DNA from: Chitinophagales bacterium
Lineage (GTDB): Bacteria; Bacteroidota; Bacteroidia; Chitinophagales; Chitinophagaceae
Assembly: GCA_021323755.1 (NCBI GenBank)
Contig: JAJPKJ010000074.1
Span: 1-64,000, forward strand
Reading direction: 5' to 3'
DNA: 64,000 nucleotides
Shown here: positions 24,527-33,925 of the stretch, piece by piece
How the letters are laid out: each line of letters opens with the position of its first letter
Numbering within the stretch: the first letter of the stretch is position 1
Program-made: the position numbers and the translations under genes
The notes under the pieces: generated by a model
Told to the model about the DNA's origin: nothing
What the model saw: only the letters and a program-made list of their open reading frames with translations
Database searches by the model: none

Positions 24527-26683
24527 ATGCTTACACAACCAATTAGCGTAACATTTGATATTGGTAACGGCAATGAAGTTACCATTGAAACCGGAAAGTT
24601 AGCCCGGCAGGCCGACGGATCCGTTACAGTAAAGCAAGGGAACTGCATTATTCTGGCAACTGTTGTTGCCAATACCGAACCAAAAGAAGGACAGGATTTT
24701 TTCCCGCTTTCTGTTGATTACCAGGAAAAATTTGCGGCAGCCGGAAGAATTCCCGGGTCATTTTTCAAACGCGAAGCAAGATTAAACGATTATGAAATAC
24801 TGACCAGTCGCCTTATCGATCGCGCATTGCGTCCATTATTCCCAGAAGATTATTTATGCGAGGTGCAGGTTCTGCTTTCACTCGTATCAAGTGATGAACA
24901 GGTAATGCCGGATGCATTAGCTTGTTTGGCAGCCTCTTCAGCATTAGCCATTTCTGATATTCCCATCAAGGAAATTATTTCTGAAGTGAGGATTGCCAGA
25001 ATTGATGGTAAAATGGTCGTTAATCCATTGCGTAAAGATTTAGAAAAAGCCGACATGGATTTTATGATTGCCGCCACAGATAAAAATCTGATGATGGTTG
25101 AAGGCGAAAGTGCTGAATGCAGCGAAGAAGACCTCATCAATGCATTGCAGCTGGCGCACGATGCAATTCGCATCCAGATAAAAGCGCAGGAAGAGCTCAA
25201 GGCAAAAAAAGGTGTATCCGAAAAAAGAGATTATAAAAAACCTCTTCAAAATGAAGAATTGCAACAAAAGGTGATCGCCTTTGCAAAAGATAAGGTTTAC
25301 CAAATCTCGAAAACGGGAACAGCAAAGAATGAGCGCAGCGAAAGTTATGATAAATTAAAAGACGAATTAATAGCAAGTCTTGGCGAAGATCTGACAGACG
25401 AAAATAAAAAATTAGCTAAGAAATATTTTGAAGATCTGAAATGGGAAGTTGTAAGAAACATGATATTGGATGATCGCATCCGTTTGGATGGACGCAAGCT
25501 GGATGAAATTCGTCCCTTGGCTATGGAAATAGATCCATTACCAACTCCCCACGGCTCCGCCTTATTTACAAGAGGAGAAACACAATCTCTGACAACAGTC
25601 ACTTTTGGAACTCCATTGGATGAGCTGTTAGTAGAGAGCGCAGCTAAATCAATTGATTCAAAATTCTTTTTACATTATAACTTCCCCCCTTTTAGTACCG
25701 GGGAAGTAAAAATGATGCGCGGACAAAGCCGTCGCGAAGTTGGACATGGTAATCTTGCTATGCGCTCCTTAAGACAATTGATGCCGGGAAAAGATTATGC
25801 TTATACAGTTCGCGTGGTGAGTGATATTTTGGAATCAAATGGTTCTTCTTCAATGGCGACAGTTTGCGCGGGTTCATTAGCCTTGATGGATGCGGGTGTT
25901 CCGATCCCAAAACATGTAAGCGGTGTTGCCATGGGATTGATCACGCGTCAAGAAGACGGAAAGAATGCAATCCTTACTGACATACTTGGAGATGAAGATC
26001 ATTTGGGTGATATGGATTTTAAAGTTACCGGCACCCGCGATGGCATCTGTGGTGTGCAGATGGATATTAAAGTTGATGGATTAAGCATGGATACCATGCG
26101 GGAAGCCCTGGAACAGGCGCGCAAAGGACGCCTGCACATTTTAGATGCGATGTACGAATGTATCACCGCTCCTCGTGCAGAAGTGAAACCGCATGCACCA
26201 AGAATGGAGAAATTATTTATTGATAAAGAATTTATCGGCGCGGTAATCGGACCGGGAGGAAAGATCATACAGGAAATTCAACGTGAAACAGGAACTACAA
26301 TTAACCTTGAAGAAGTTGGCAATTATGGTGAAGTAAGTATTTTCAGTCCGCAAAAAGAAGGCTTAGAAAAGGCAGTTGCCTGGGTGAAAGGAATTGTTGC
26401 AGTGCCAGAGGTTAATTCAGTGTATGAGTCAAAAGTAAAATCAGTAATGCCTTATGGCGCATTTGTTGAGTTTTTACCAGGCAAACAAGGCCTATTGCAC
26501 ATCAGTGAAATTTCATGGAAAAGATTGGAAACAATGGAAGGTGTATTAAATGAGGGGGATATGGTAAAAGTGAAATTGATCGGCATTGATCATAAAACAG
26601 GCAAATTTAAATTGAGCAGAAAAGCATTGATGCCAAAACCAGATGGCAAGCCACAAAGTCAGCCAAATGAATCGCATGAATAA
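24527..26683 (+). CDS. pnp: Polyribonucleotide nucleotidyltransferase (PNPase)
   Basis: The protein has 718 residues from the ATG at 24527 (MLTQPISVTFDIGNGNEVTI); upstream codons do not match the family. It degrades RNA from the 3' end phosphorolytically and takes part in mRNA turnover. Domains in order: first RNase PH (about 10-220), alpha-helical linker, second RNase PH (about 310-540, with PFSTGEVKMMRGQSRREVGHG), KH (IGAVIGPGGKIIQEI) and S1 (YESKVKSVMPYGAFVEFLPG). All are intact and the length is usual. It follows rpsO, separated by a terminator. Confidence 0.96.
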   Translation: MLTQPISVTFDIGNGNEVTIETGKLARQADGSVTVKQGNCIILATVVANTEPKEGQDFFPLSVDYQEKFAAAGRIPGSFFKREARLNDYEILTSRLIDRALRPLFPEDYLCEVQVLLSLVSSDEQVMPDALACLAASSALAISDIPIKEIISEVRIARIDGKMVVNPLRKDLEKADMDFMIAATDKNLMMVEGESAECSEEDLINALQLAHDAIRIQIKAQEELKAKKGVSEKRDYKKPLQNEELQQKVIAFAKDKVYQISKTGTAKNERSESYDKLKDELIASLGEDLTDENKKLAKKYFEDLKWEVVRNMILDDRIRLDGRKLDEIRPLAMEIDPLPTPHGSALFTRGETQSLTTVTFGTPLDELLVESAAKSIDSKFFLHYNFPPFSTGEVKMMRGQSRREVGHGNLAMRSLRQLMPGKDYAYTVRVVSDILESNGSSSMATVCAGSLALMDAGVPIPKHVSGVAMGLITRQEDGKNAILTDILGDEDHLGDMDFKVTGTRDGICGVQMDIKVDGLSMDTMREALEQARKGRLHILDAMYECITAPRAEVKPHAPRMEKLFIDKEFIGAVIGPGGKIIQEIQRETGTTINLEEVGNYGEVSIFSPQKEGLEKAVAWVKGIVAVPEVNSVYESKVKSVMPYGAFVEFLPGKQGLLHISEISWKRLETMEGVLNEGDMVKVKLIGIDHKTGKFKLSRKALMPKPDGKPQSQPNESHE

Positions 26684-26703
26684 TTAAAAAATTATCATAA
26701 AGC

Positions 26704-26740
26704 AAAGGTCTGTGGTCTATGCTGCAGACCTTTTATTTTT
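26704..26740 (+). terminator. Hairpin terminator after pnp, abutting the prmA start
   Basis: AAAGGTCTG (26704-26712) and CAGACCTTT (26725-26733) form a 9-bp stem with a 12-base loop, followed by TATTTTTT. The prmA start codon at 26742 comes eight bases after the stem, so the hairpin both closes the pnp transcript and forms the 5' edge of prmA. Confidence 0.75.
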
Positions 26741-26741
26741 T

Positions 26742-27560
26742 ATGCAATATTATATACAACTTACAACTACAGCAGATTCTGCGCAACAGGAAATATTGAT
26801 TGCCTTATTATCCGAAAATGGTTTTGAAGGGTTTGAAGAAAATGAAAACGAATTGCGCGCCTTTATTGCTGAGAAAGATTTCCATGAAGGAGAAATTCAA
26901 AAAATATTTACATCATTATCTCTGTCCTACGAAAAGAAAATAATTCAGCAGATGAACTGGAATGAAGAATGGGAAAAAAATTTTGACCCGATCATTGTAG
27001 ACGATTTTTGCGGAATCCGCGCAGCCTTCCATCATCCCATAAAAAATGTCGCACATGAAATCATCATCGCACCAAAAATGAGCTTTGGAACAGGTCATCA
27101 TGCTACCACTTTTTTAATGATCGAAGCAATGCGCGATATTGACTTTACCCACAAAACAGTTCTTGACTTTGGAACAGGAACCGGAATTCTTGCCATTCTC
27201 TCTGAAAAACTGGGAGCAGGAAAGATTTACGCCATTGACAATGATGAATGGAGTATCATCAACGCGCAGGAAAATATCATTGCCAATGATTCCAAAAATA
27301 TAATCGTTGAACAAGCAGACAGGATCAATTTTAGCAACACCCGATTCGATATCATTTTGGCTAATGTCAACAGAAATGTTATCCTTGACCAATTACCCTT
27401 TATCCGACAACAATTAAAGCCTCAAAGCGTTGTATTATTAAGCGGATTGTTGAATGAAGACTTTGACGAGGTTGAGAAACAGGCACGCAATAATAATTTA
27501 AGTATATTATCGAAGTCCCTGAAAAACAACTGGATTTGCTTAAGATTTTCGAAAGAGTAG
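26742..27560 (+). CDS. prmA: Ribosomal protein L11 methyltransferase
   Basis: The protein has 272 residues from the ATG at 26742 (MQYYIQLTTTADSAQQEIL). The SAM-binding motif is VLDFGTGTGILAILSEKLGA, followed by IDNDEWSIINAQENI and the product-binding LANVNRNVI. The N-terminal 85 residues are the L11-recognition domain, with GFEGFEEN. It methylates ribosomal protein L11. Known from the family: normally non-essential. It directly follows a terminator hairpin, so its own transcription start must be within or just before that hairpin, or it depends on read-through. Confidence 0.9.
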   Translation: MQYYIQLTTTADSAQQEILIALLSENGFEGFEENENELRAFIAEKDFHEGEIQKIFTSLSLSYEKKIIQQMNWNEEWEKNFDPIIVDDFCGIRAAFHHPIKNVAHEIIIAPKMSFGTGHHATTFLMIEAMRDIDFTHKTVLDFGTGTGILAILSEKLGAGKIYAIDNDEWSIINAQENIIANDSKNIIVEQADRINFSNTRFDIILANVNRNVILDQLPFIRQQLKPQSVVLLSGLLNEDFDEVEKQARNNNLSILSKSLKNNWICLRFSKE

Positions 27561-27639
27561 GTTGGTAAAGCTAAAATATTGGACAATAAGTTCACAAGTT
27601 TTGATTAATTTTGTGGACCAACTTTAACTAAACAGAAAA

Positions 27640-28308
27640 ATGACGGAGGTTCTCCTTATTTTATTGGCGTACCTTATTGGTTCAATTCCCACGGCACTTT
27701 GGATTAGCAGGTATTTTTTTGATATTGATATCCGCGAATATGGAAGCGGAAATGCTGGCGCCACCAATACTTTTCGGGTATTGGGCTCCAAATGGGGAAC
27801 TATTGTGATGGTCGTTGATGTGCTTAAAGGTTTACTGGCAACAAGTCTATATATTTTTGTTCCATACTATTTGCACTTGGGCGCGGAATGGGATAGAATA
27901 AATTTAATGGTGGGGTTGGGATTGGCTGCCGTTGTCGGACATATTTTTCCCATATGGGCTGATTTCAGAGGCGGAAAGGGTGTGGCCACTTTATTCGGAA
28001 TGATACTGGCCATCCAACCGTTGGTAGCTGTTTGTTGTGTTGGAGTTTTTTTGTTGGTACTTTATCTAACCCGCTTTGTTTCTTTAAGTTCTATTCTTGC
28101 CAGTGTAGCATTTGCCGTTTTGATTCTTTTCATTTTTAATGAGCAGGTTCCCTTATACCGGGCATTTGCAATGGCTGTCGCTTTATTGGTCATTCTGACT
28201 CATCAAAAAAACATAAGCAGGATTTTAAGAGGCAACGAAAGTAAGGTTCCTATTCTTAAATATCGTGACAAAAAACGCCATCGCAAACAGTATAATCACG
28301 ATAAGTAA
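27640..28308 (+). CDS. plsY: Acyl-phosphate:glycerol-3-phosphate acyltransferase PlsY
   Basis: The 222-residue integral membrane enzyme has five or so helices. It transfers the acyl group from acyl-phosphate to glycerol-3-phosphate to form lysophosphatidate, the partner reaction of PlsX (encoded at 35701). Seen: motif 1 GSIPTALWISR, motif 2 YGSGNAGATNTFRVLG (glycerol-phosphate site) and motif 3 GHIFPIWADFRGGKGVAT. Length is slightly above the usual 195-215 because of a basic C-terminal tail. Monocistronic; a TAATTTTG box at 27606-27613 may be its -7 element. Confidence 0.93.
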   Translation: MTEVLLILLAYLIGSIPTALWISRYFFDIDIREYGSGNAGATNTFRVLGSKWGTIVMVVDVLKGLLATSLYIFVPYYLHLGAEWDRINLMVGLGLAAVVGHIFPIWADFRGGKGVATLFGMILAIQPLVAVCCVGVFLLVLYLTRFVSLSSILASVAFAVLILFIFNEQVPLYRAFAMAVALLVILTHQKNISRILRGNESKVPILKYRDKKRHRKQYNHDK

Positions 28309-28501
28309 CCCATATAAATATCTATTTAAATCCATGACAATTAATATAATGACAACTATTGTCTCAAAATTTACTTGCATTAGTGGTTTTTCATAATATT
28401 TTTTATAGGGAATTGCATCTTGTCACGATTGAATTTTTTAAATTTGCAGTCCCATACCATTTAAACCCTTTTTCTTTTTTTTAAAATCAAAAGCAACCGG
28501 T

Positions 28502-29170
28502 ATGCTACAAAATTTGGTGGAAAAACTTGAGTTAACCGATGAAAAAAACCTGTTAATTCAGGGATTACCTTCTTCGATTGAAAAACAATTTTTCCGATTA
28601 ACATTTGCCAAAAATGTAACGCCACTCCTCAGAATTCGAAAAATTGATTTTGCCTTGGTTTTTGCCATTAATGAAAAACAATTGGAAGGGATAGTAAATG
28701 AAGTGTTACCAGCTTTGCATGCCAGTGCGAAATTTTGGGTTGCCTATCCCAAGAAAGCTTCAAAAATTGTGACCACTTTAAATCGTGATTGCAGCTGGGA
28801 ATGTATTACCGGAGTTGGTTACGAAGGTGAATTGCAGGTTGCATTAGATCATGTTTGGACTGCCATTCGTTTTAAAAAAAAGGAGCCCGCAACCGAAAAG
28901 ACAAGACATATTGTTAATGGATTAAACAATATTTCGAGAAGCGATATAGAAGACAGAATCAAAATAGCTACTCTCCCACCAGATGATTTTTCAAAGCAAT
29001 TGAAAAGAAGCAAGGTTGCTTCGCATTTTTTTGATACTCTTTCCACCACAAATAAAAAGGAATATGTGAGCTGGATTGTTGGTGCAAAAAAGGAAACCAC
29101 CAGAACAAGAAGGCTTGAATCAGCTATAGATAAATTGATCGCAGGAAAGAAAAATCCGGCTGAAAAATAG
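28502..29170 (+). CDS. YdeI/OmpD-associated family protein
   Basis: The 222-residue protein has two parts. Residues 1-130 show no catalytic motif. Residues 160-222 form the YdeI/OmdA domain ('bacteriocin-protection' family), recognisable from the run FDTLSTTNKKEYVSWIVGAK followed by ETTRTRRLESAIDKLIAGKK. The DUF1801-like character of the N-terminal half (WVAYPKKASKI) is uncertain. Cellular role unknown; the bacteriocin label comes from one enterobacterial member. It converges with dnaG. Confidence 0.75.
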   Translation: MLQNLVEKLELTDEKNLLIQGLPSSIEKQFFRLTFAKNVTPLLRIRKIDFALVFAINEKQLEGIVNEVLPALHASAKFWVAYPKKASKIVTTLNRDCSWECITGVGYEGELQVALDHVWTAIRFKKKEPATEKTRHIVNGLNNISRSDIEDRIKIATLPPDDFSKQLKRSKVASHFFDTLSTTNKKEYVSWIVGAKKETTRTRRLESAIDKLIAGKKNPAEK

Positions 29171-29187
29171 AGATCGGCGTTGATGAT

Positions 29188-31209
29188 CTAAAATGGATAA
29201 ACCACGGTCCCTTTCTTCCCGCTTAATTCTTGTTGCATTTGCTTCAGGTGGATATGAACTTCCTGGTAATGCTTTATTGTTTCCGGATCAGACTGCGGGT
29301 TTTTCATATCTTCTTCATTAAGTAAAATGAGTCGCTTCACTTTTTTTAATTTCAGGTAGATTAACACATCTTCAACTTCATTTTTATAATTTTCATCAGC
29401 TCCGAGAAAATAAATAATCTCGTTTGCTTTTTCTTCTTTTAAGATCTGACTTCGAAATTCCTCATAATTCAGTTCCCAGATTTTTTTATTAATTGTATGA
29501 GCTCTGTCTTCATCATTCCATCTTACACTCATTTCGTACGGATAATTTGTTGCATTAATAACCAATTGAACAATTTCATTATCGGGCAGATAAGTAAAAT
29601 CGGTCACCGATAGATTTCGACCAATGCTATGTTCTCTTTTATAGATCGCCAGTAGATCATTTATTTTTTTATTTTTAAAAAAATCCTCTTCAATTTCTTC
29701 CCCGAAAATATAATCAGCAACCGTTTTTTTCTCATCAAAAGCTTTAGCACCATAATTGACCAAGATCCTGACCAATGCCCGTTCTTGCAGCTCATCCTGA
29801 AATAATGCATTGAAAGTTTCGTCACTAAAATCAATAGTTTCATTTAAAGCAGGCCCAGTATTCTTTTTGTCCGGCGATTTTTGTTCCTCCCGTTGAACTT
29901 TCTCTCTGATGAACTTATTTACCAGGTTGTGCAACCCCTGCTCATCGATTTTTAATAATTCAGCACATTGCCGTATATAGTCTTGCTGACGTGTAAAATC
30001 TTCTGCCTTGTTGATTTTTGAAATAGTTTCAGCAAGCTGGTTTACGACTGCTGCCTTTTTGGCGGAATCACTCCCTGCATCTTTTACAGAAACTTCGAGT
30101 TGAAAAAGAATAAAATCCTTTTTATTTTCTGCAATAAAATTCTTGAATGAACCAGCTCCAACTTTCTGAACATAGCTATCCGGGTCTTCCTTATCAGGAA
30201 TTAAAACGAGCTTTACATTTAGACCTTCTTCAATCGCCATATCCAATCCGCGCAAAGCCGCTTTAATGCCAGCCGAATCGCCATCATAGATTATGGTCAG
30301 ATTATTTGTGTATTTTTTTATCAGCCGCAACTGATCCAGTGTTAAAGATGTTCCGCCGCTGGCGACCACATTTTCAATCCCCGCCTGGTGTAAAGAAATA
30401 ACATCCGTATATCCCTCAACCAACAAACATTCATCATTGATATCGATCGCTCTTCTGGCAAAATAAGAACCATAAAGGATTTTACTCTTTACATAGATCT
30501 CATTCTCGGGAGTATTAATGTATTTTGGGGCGCGATCATTGCTCCTGATAATGCGCGCGCCAAACCCAATGATCTTCCCGGTTTGATTGTGAACGGGGAA
30601 GATTATTCTGCCACGATAATTATCCACCAATCTACTATCCCGCATCACGACCAGTCCACTCTTTTGCAAATAATCTGCATTGTACTTGGCAGCAACTGCG
30701 GTTGTGGCGAATGCATCTCTTTTATCAAGGCAATAGCCCAGCTGAAATTTCTCAATGATCTCGTCTCGAAATTTTCTTTCTTTAAGATAGCTCAAACCAA
30801 TGTCCTGCCCTTCTTCTTCATTAAACAAGACATTACTGAAATATTGCTGCGCGAAATTATTAATGATGAACAAGCTTTCGGCAACCTGCTGCTGTTGCTT
30901 GAATTCGGGGCTCGTTTCCGTTTCTTCAACTTCAATATTGTATCGGTTGGCCAGCCAGCGCAAAGCCTCAACATAAGAATATTTTTCGTGCTCCATTAAA
31001 AACCCGATCGTGTTGCCACTTCGTCCGCAACCAAAACACTTGTAAATTTCTTTTGCAGGAGAAACCGTGAATGAAGGAGTCTTTTCATTATGAAAAGGGC
31101 ATAATCCGAGATAATTAGCCCCACGTTTCTTTAGTTTGACAAAACCACCAACGATATCAATGATATCGATTCTGCTTAAAATTTGTTGTATGGTTTGCTG
31201 TGAAATCAA
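29188..31209 (-). CDS. dnaG: DNA primase
   Basis: The protein has 673 residues from a TTG at 31209, giving MISQQTIQQILSRIDIIDIV, which matches the start of DnaG in related bacteria; no ATG is available nearby. It synthesises RNA primers at replication forks. Seen: CHC2 zinc finger CPFH...KCFGCG (about residues 37-61), RNA-polymerase core, Toprim motif LVEGYTDVISLHQAG with IIYDGDSAG, and a C-terminal helical helicase-binding region. Length is in the normal range. The TTG start may keep expression low. Confidence 0.93.
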   Translation of the reverse strand: MISQQTIQQILSRIDIIDIVGGFVKLKKRGANYLGLCPFHNEKTPSFTVSPAKEIYKCFGCGRSGNTIGFLMEHEKYSYVEALRWLANRYNIEVEETETSPEFKQQQQVAESLFIINNFAQQYFSNVLFNEEEGQDIGLSYLKERKFRDEIIEKFQLGYCLDKRDAFATTAVAAKYNADYLQKSGLVVMRDSRLVDNYRGRIIFPVHNQTGKIIGFGARIIRSNDRAPKYINTPENEIYVKSKILYGSYFARRAIDINDECLLVEGYTDVISLHQAGIENVVASGGTSLTLDQLRLIKKYTNNLTIIYDGDSAGIKAALRGLDMAIEEGLNVKLVLIPDKEDPDSYVQKVGAGSFKNFIAENKKDFILFQLEVSVKDAGSDSAKKAAVVNQLAETISKINKAEDFTRQQDYIRQCAELLKIDEQGLHNLVNKFIREKVQREEQKSPDKKNTGPALNETIDFSDETFNALFQDELQERALVRILVNYGAKAFDEKKTVADYIFGEEIEEDFFKNKKINDLLAIYKREHSIGRNLSVTDFTYLPDNEIVQLVINATNYPYEMSVRWNDEDRAHTINKKIWELNYEEFRSQILKEEKANEIIYFLGADENYKNEVEDVLIYLKLKKVKRLILLNEEDMKNPQSDPETIKHYQEVHIHLKQMQQELSGKKGTVVYPF

Positions 31210-31424
31210 GCCAAGAATTTGAGGCAAATTACATCAATAGATTTAACCCAGATTGCTTTTAAATCCCGAAAAAAAATATTTTTTTTGCTATGGAATTGGA
31301 AAAACGCTCATTATCGTTTTTAGTAATTTAAGAATAAAACCGAGTAGTTTTACCAATAATAAAAGCCCTACTTATTCGCTTATATATAAACCACTTATCC
31401 TTGAAGGTAACATTCTATTCAATC

Positions 31425-32105
31425 ATGTACCTATTAGTGTCCAATATTTCAATTGTCGCATGTTTCTTACCAATTTTGTTTGTTTTGTGGAAAAGACTCC
31501 GCGAACAAAAACCATTCATCATTATTGGTGTTTACTGGATGGCAAGCGGCTTAATAAACTTGCCCAGCATTTTGGGCATACCAGAAAGCAACAGTCTGCA
31601 AAGCACCATTAATCTTGTTTATAATAATCTTATTGATGGTCCCCTGGTTTTATTATTCTTTTTATATTCTGCCCAAAAAAGCAAAAAGAAGGTCATCTCT
31701 TATTCCCTTATATTTTTTATTTTCTTTGAATTGATTGTTATCCTTATCAAAGGATTTAACACCAATGCCAGCACGATTATTATCGCGGTGGATATATTTA
31801 CAGCGCTGACTTTTAGTATCGCTGGCATTGCAGATTATCTGAGCAAACTCGAACATACCAGCTTTGAAAATGCGTTGGTGTTCATCAACTCTGCTTTATT
31901 ATTCGCATATGGAGTCTTTATCATTCTTTATTTTTTCAGTTTTCTGGGCTTCGCTACTTCAAAGTCGGAAACCGATGAAGTGTTTCTGATTTATTACATA
32001 AGTATGATCCTATCTTCAATCCTCACCTGTTATGGTCTATGGAGGTTCGCCAGGCAAAAACCCATGTTCAAAGACATTTCTTTCGAACATTATTCGATGA
32101 AATGA
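31425..32105 (+). CDS. Seven-helix membrane protein, unknown
   Basis: The protein has 226 residues from the ATG at 31425 (a TTG at 31401 is possible). About seven hydrophobic segments are spread over the whole length, with short loops and a charged C-terminus QKPMFKDISFEHYSMK. This layout resembles Bacteroidota membrane sensor-like proteins without a kinase domain. No family is recognised and no cofactor motif is seen. It is not clearly linked to its neighbours (dnaG on the other strand; a lipoprotein gene 156 bases downstream). Confidence 0.6.
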   Translation: MYLLVSNISIVACFLPILFVLWKRLREQKPFIIIGVYWMASGLINLPSILGIPESNSLQSTINLVYNNLIDGPLVLLFFLYSAQKSKKKVISYSLIFFIFFELIVILIKGFNTNASTIIIAVDIFTALTFSIAGIADYLSKLEHTSFENALVFINSALLFAYGVFIILYFFSFLGFATSKSETDEVFLIYYISMILSSILTCYGLWRFARQKPMFKDISFEHYSMK

Positions 32106-32261
32106 GACATCCCACTCACCCAACCATAAAGAAATAGTGCATATGGTAAAAAAGGCTAATCTTTTTTGGCTGGGATTCGTATGTTTATAGCAAACCTGGA
32201 GAAATACACCATTATCGAGCAAAATCTTAAGAGTTTTTGAGCTTAAACAAAACCAATTGTT

Positions 32262-33824
32262 ATGAGAAGGCTGTATTTACTAGTATGGGGTATATTTTTA
32301 TTAAATGGCATCTTCACTTTTTTTTATTCCTGCACAAACAATAGCAAGCAAACAGAGGACGGAACGCCAAATGGCGAAAGTATTGGACAGGGGAAATTGC
32401 TTGCAGAAAAATATTGCCAGGGCTGTCATATGCTGCCTGATCCATCATTATTGGATAAGAAAAGCTGGAATGATGGGGTTCTGCCTGCAATGGGTCCGCA
32501 TCTCGGCATATTTGCCTATGGAGAAAAGATATATCCTGCAAAGAGAAATGATCCTAACGTAAGCAAAAGTTATTATCCTTCCCAACAAATAATTTCATTT
32601 ACAGAATGGCAGAATATCATAGATTATTACACGGCCACTGCTCCTGACTCCTTACCTCATCAACAAAGAAAAGATTCCATAAAAAAAGATCTGCAGATCT
32701 TCACCGCAATACAACCACGTTTCAAATATCCAGTTCCAACAACTTGTTTCGTAAGGATCGACTCAACAAATCACAGCATCATTTTATGCGATGCCAATAA
32801 TAAGAAAATTTTTCGCTTTAATAAAGATTTGGAACTCATCGATACACTCAAAGTGAGTGGACCGGTTGTAGACATCAATTTTAAAAAGAATGAATGGCTA
32901 GCCTGTAATATTGGGAACATCAATCCCAATGATGCAAAACTGGGGAATGCAGAGATCATCGATTTTGACAAGAATAAAAAAATGAAGCTGTTGCCAGCGC
33001 CGCTCTTTGACAATTTAGGAAGACCGGTGGAGGTTGCAGAAGTGGATCTCAATAAAGACGGAAAGCCGGATTATATTGTTTGCGAATTCGGAAACCTCAC
33101 TGGCGCATTATCGTGGATGGAAAATGTAGGGAATGGCAAATTCCAGCGTCACGTGCTGCGTTCTTTCCCTGGTGCGATTAAAGTTTACATTAACGATTAT
33201 AATCATGATGGATTGCCAGACCTATGGGCGCTTTTCGCGCAAGGTGAAGAAGGTATTTTTCTTTTCACCAATAAAGGGAATGGAAGTTTTGAACAACGTG
33301 AAGTTTTACGTTTCCCGCCCATTTACGGATCCTCTTCTTTCGAACTCACCGATCTGAACAACGATGGTTATCCGGATATAATTTATACCTGCGGCGATAA
33401 TGCCGATTATTCCAAAGTATTGAAACCATATCATGGGGTATATATTTTTTTGAACGACGGAAAAAATAATTTTACGCAAAAATATTTTTTCCCCATCAAT
33501 GGTTGTTATAAAGCAATCGCAAGAGATTTTGATGGTGACGGGAATGTTGATATTGCAACAATTTCTTTTTTTGCAGATTATAAGAATCAACCTGAAGAAG
33601 GATTTGTCCTTTTAAAAAATAAAGGGAATTTCCAGTTCGAACCACATACATTGGCTGCAGGAGAATCAGGCAGATGGCTTACCATGGACGTTGGCGATCT
33701 GGATGGTGATGGCAAGCCTGACATTATTTTGGGGAATTTTTCTGTAGGACCCATCATGATGAAATCAGCCATTAACTGGAAAGAGAATCCGCCATTTGTT
33801 GTTTTAAAAAATATCAGCAAATAA
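32262..33824 (+). CDS. Haem-motif lipoprotein with FG-GAP/VCBS repeats
   Basis: The 520-residue protein has a signal ending in FYSC (Cys24), so it is probably lipidated. Close to the N-terminus is one c-type haem motif, CQGCH at residues 52-56, within GKLLAEKYCQGCHMLPDP. The remainder (about 160-510) is a beta-propeller of FG-GAP/VCBS repeats with calcium-type loops such as DLNKDGKPDYIV, DYNHDGLPDLWA, DLNNDGYPDIIY and DLDGDGKPDIIL. Such fusions occur in Bacteroidota, Planctomycetes and Verrucomicrobia; the function is unknown, perhaps surface electron transfer or binding. The DUF1080 gene follows 100 bases later on the same strand. Confidence 0.8.
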   Translation: MRRLYLLVWGIFLLNGIFTFFYSCTNNSKQTEDGTPNGESIGQGKLLAEKYCQGCHMLPDPSLLDKKSWNDGVLPAMGPHLGIFAYGEKIYPAKRNDPNVSKSYYPSQQIISFTEWQNIIDYYTATAPDSLPHQQRKDSIKKDLQIFTAIQPRFKYPVPTTCFVRIDSTNHSIILCDANNKKIFRFNKDLELIDTLKVSGPVVDINFKKNEWLACNIGNINPNDAKLGNAEIIDFDKNKKMKLLPAPLFDNLGRPVEVAEVDLNKDGKPDYIVCEFGNLTGALSWMENVGNGKFQRHVLRSFPGAIKVYINDYNHDGLPDLWALFAQGEEGIFLFTNKGNGSFEQREVLRFPPIYGSSSFELTDLNNDGYPDIIYTCGDNADYSKVLKPYHGVYIFLNDGKNNFTQKYFFPINGCYKAIARDFDGDGNVDIATISFFADYKNQPEEGFVLLKNKGNFQFEPHTLAAGESGRWLTMDVGDLDGDGKPDIILGNFSVGPIMMKSAINWKENPPFVVLKNISK

Positions 33825-33925
33825 ATAATAAACCATGCGGTAATACATTTTGCCTTTCTAAACAATCGGTTTTCAATTTTTATCTTAACTTGTTCTCCTA
33901 TTTTATCATCCTTAATTTCTCAACC

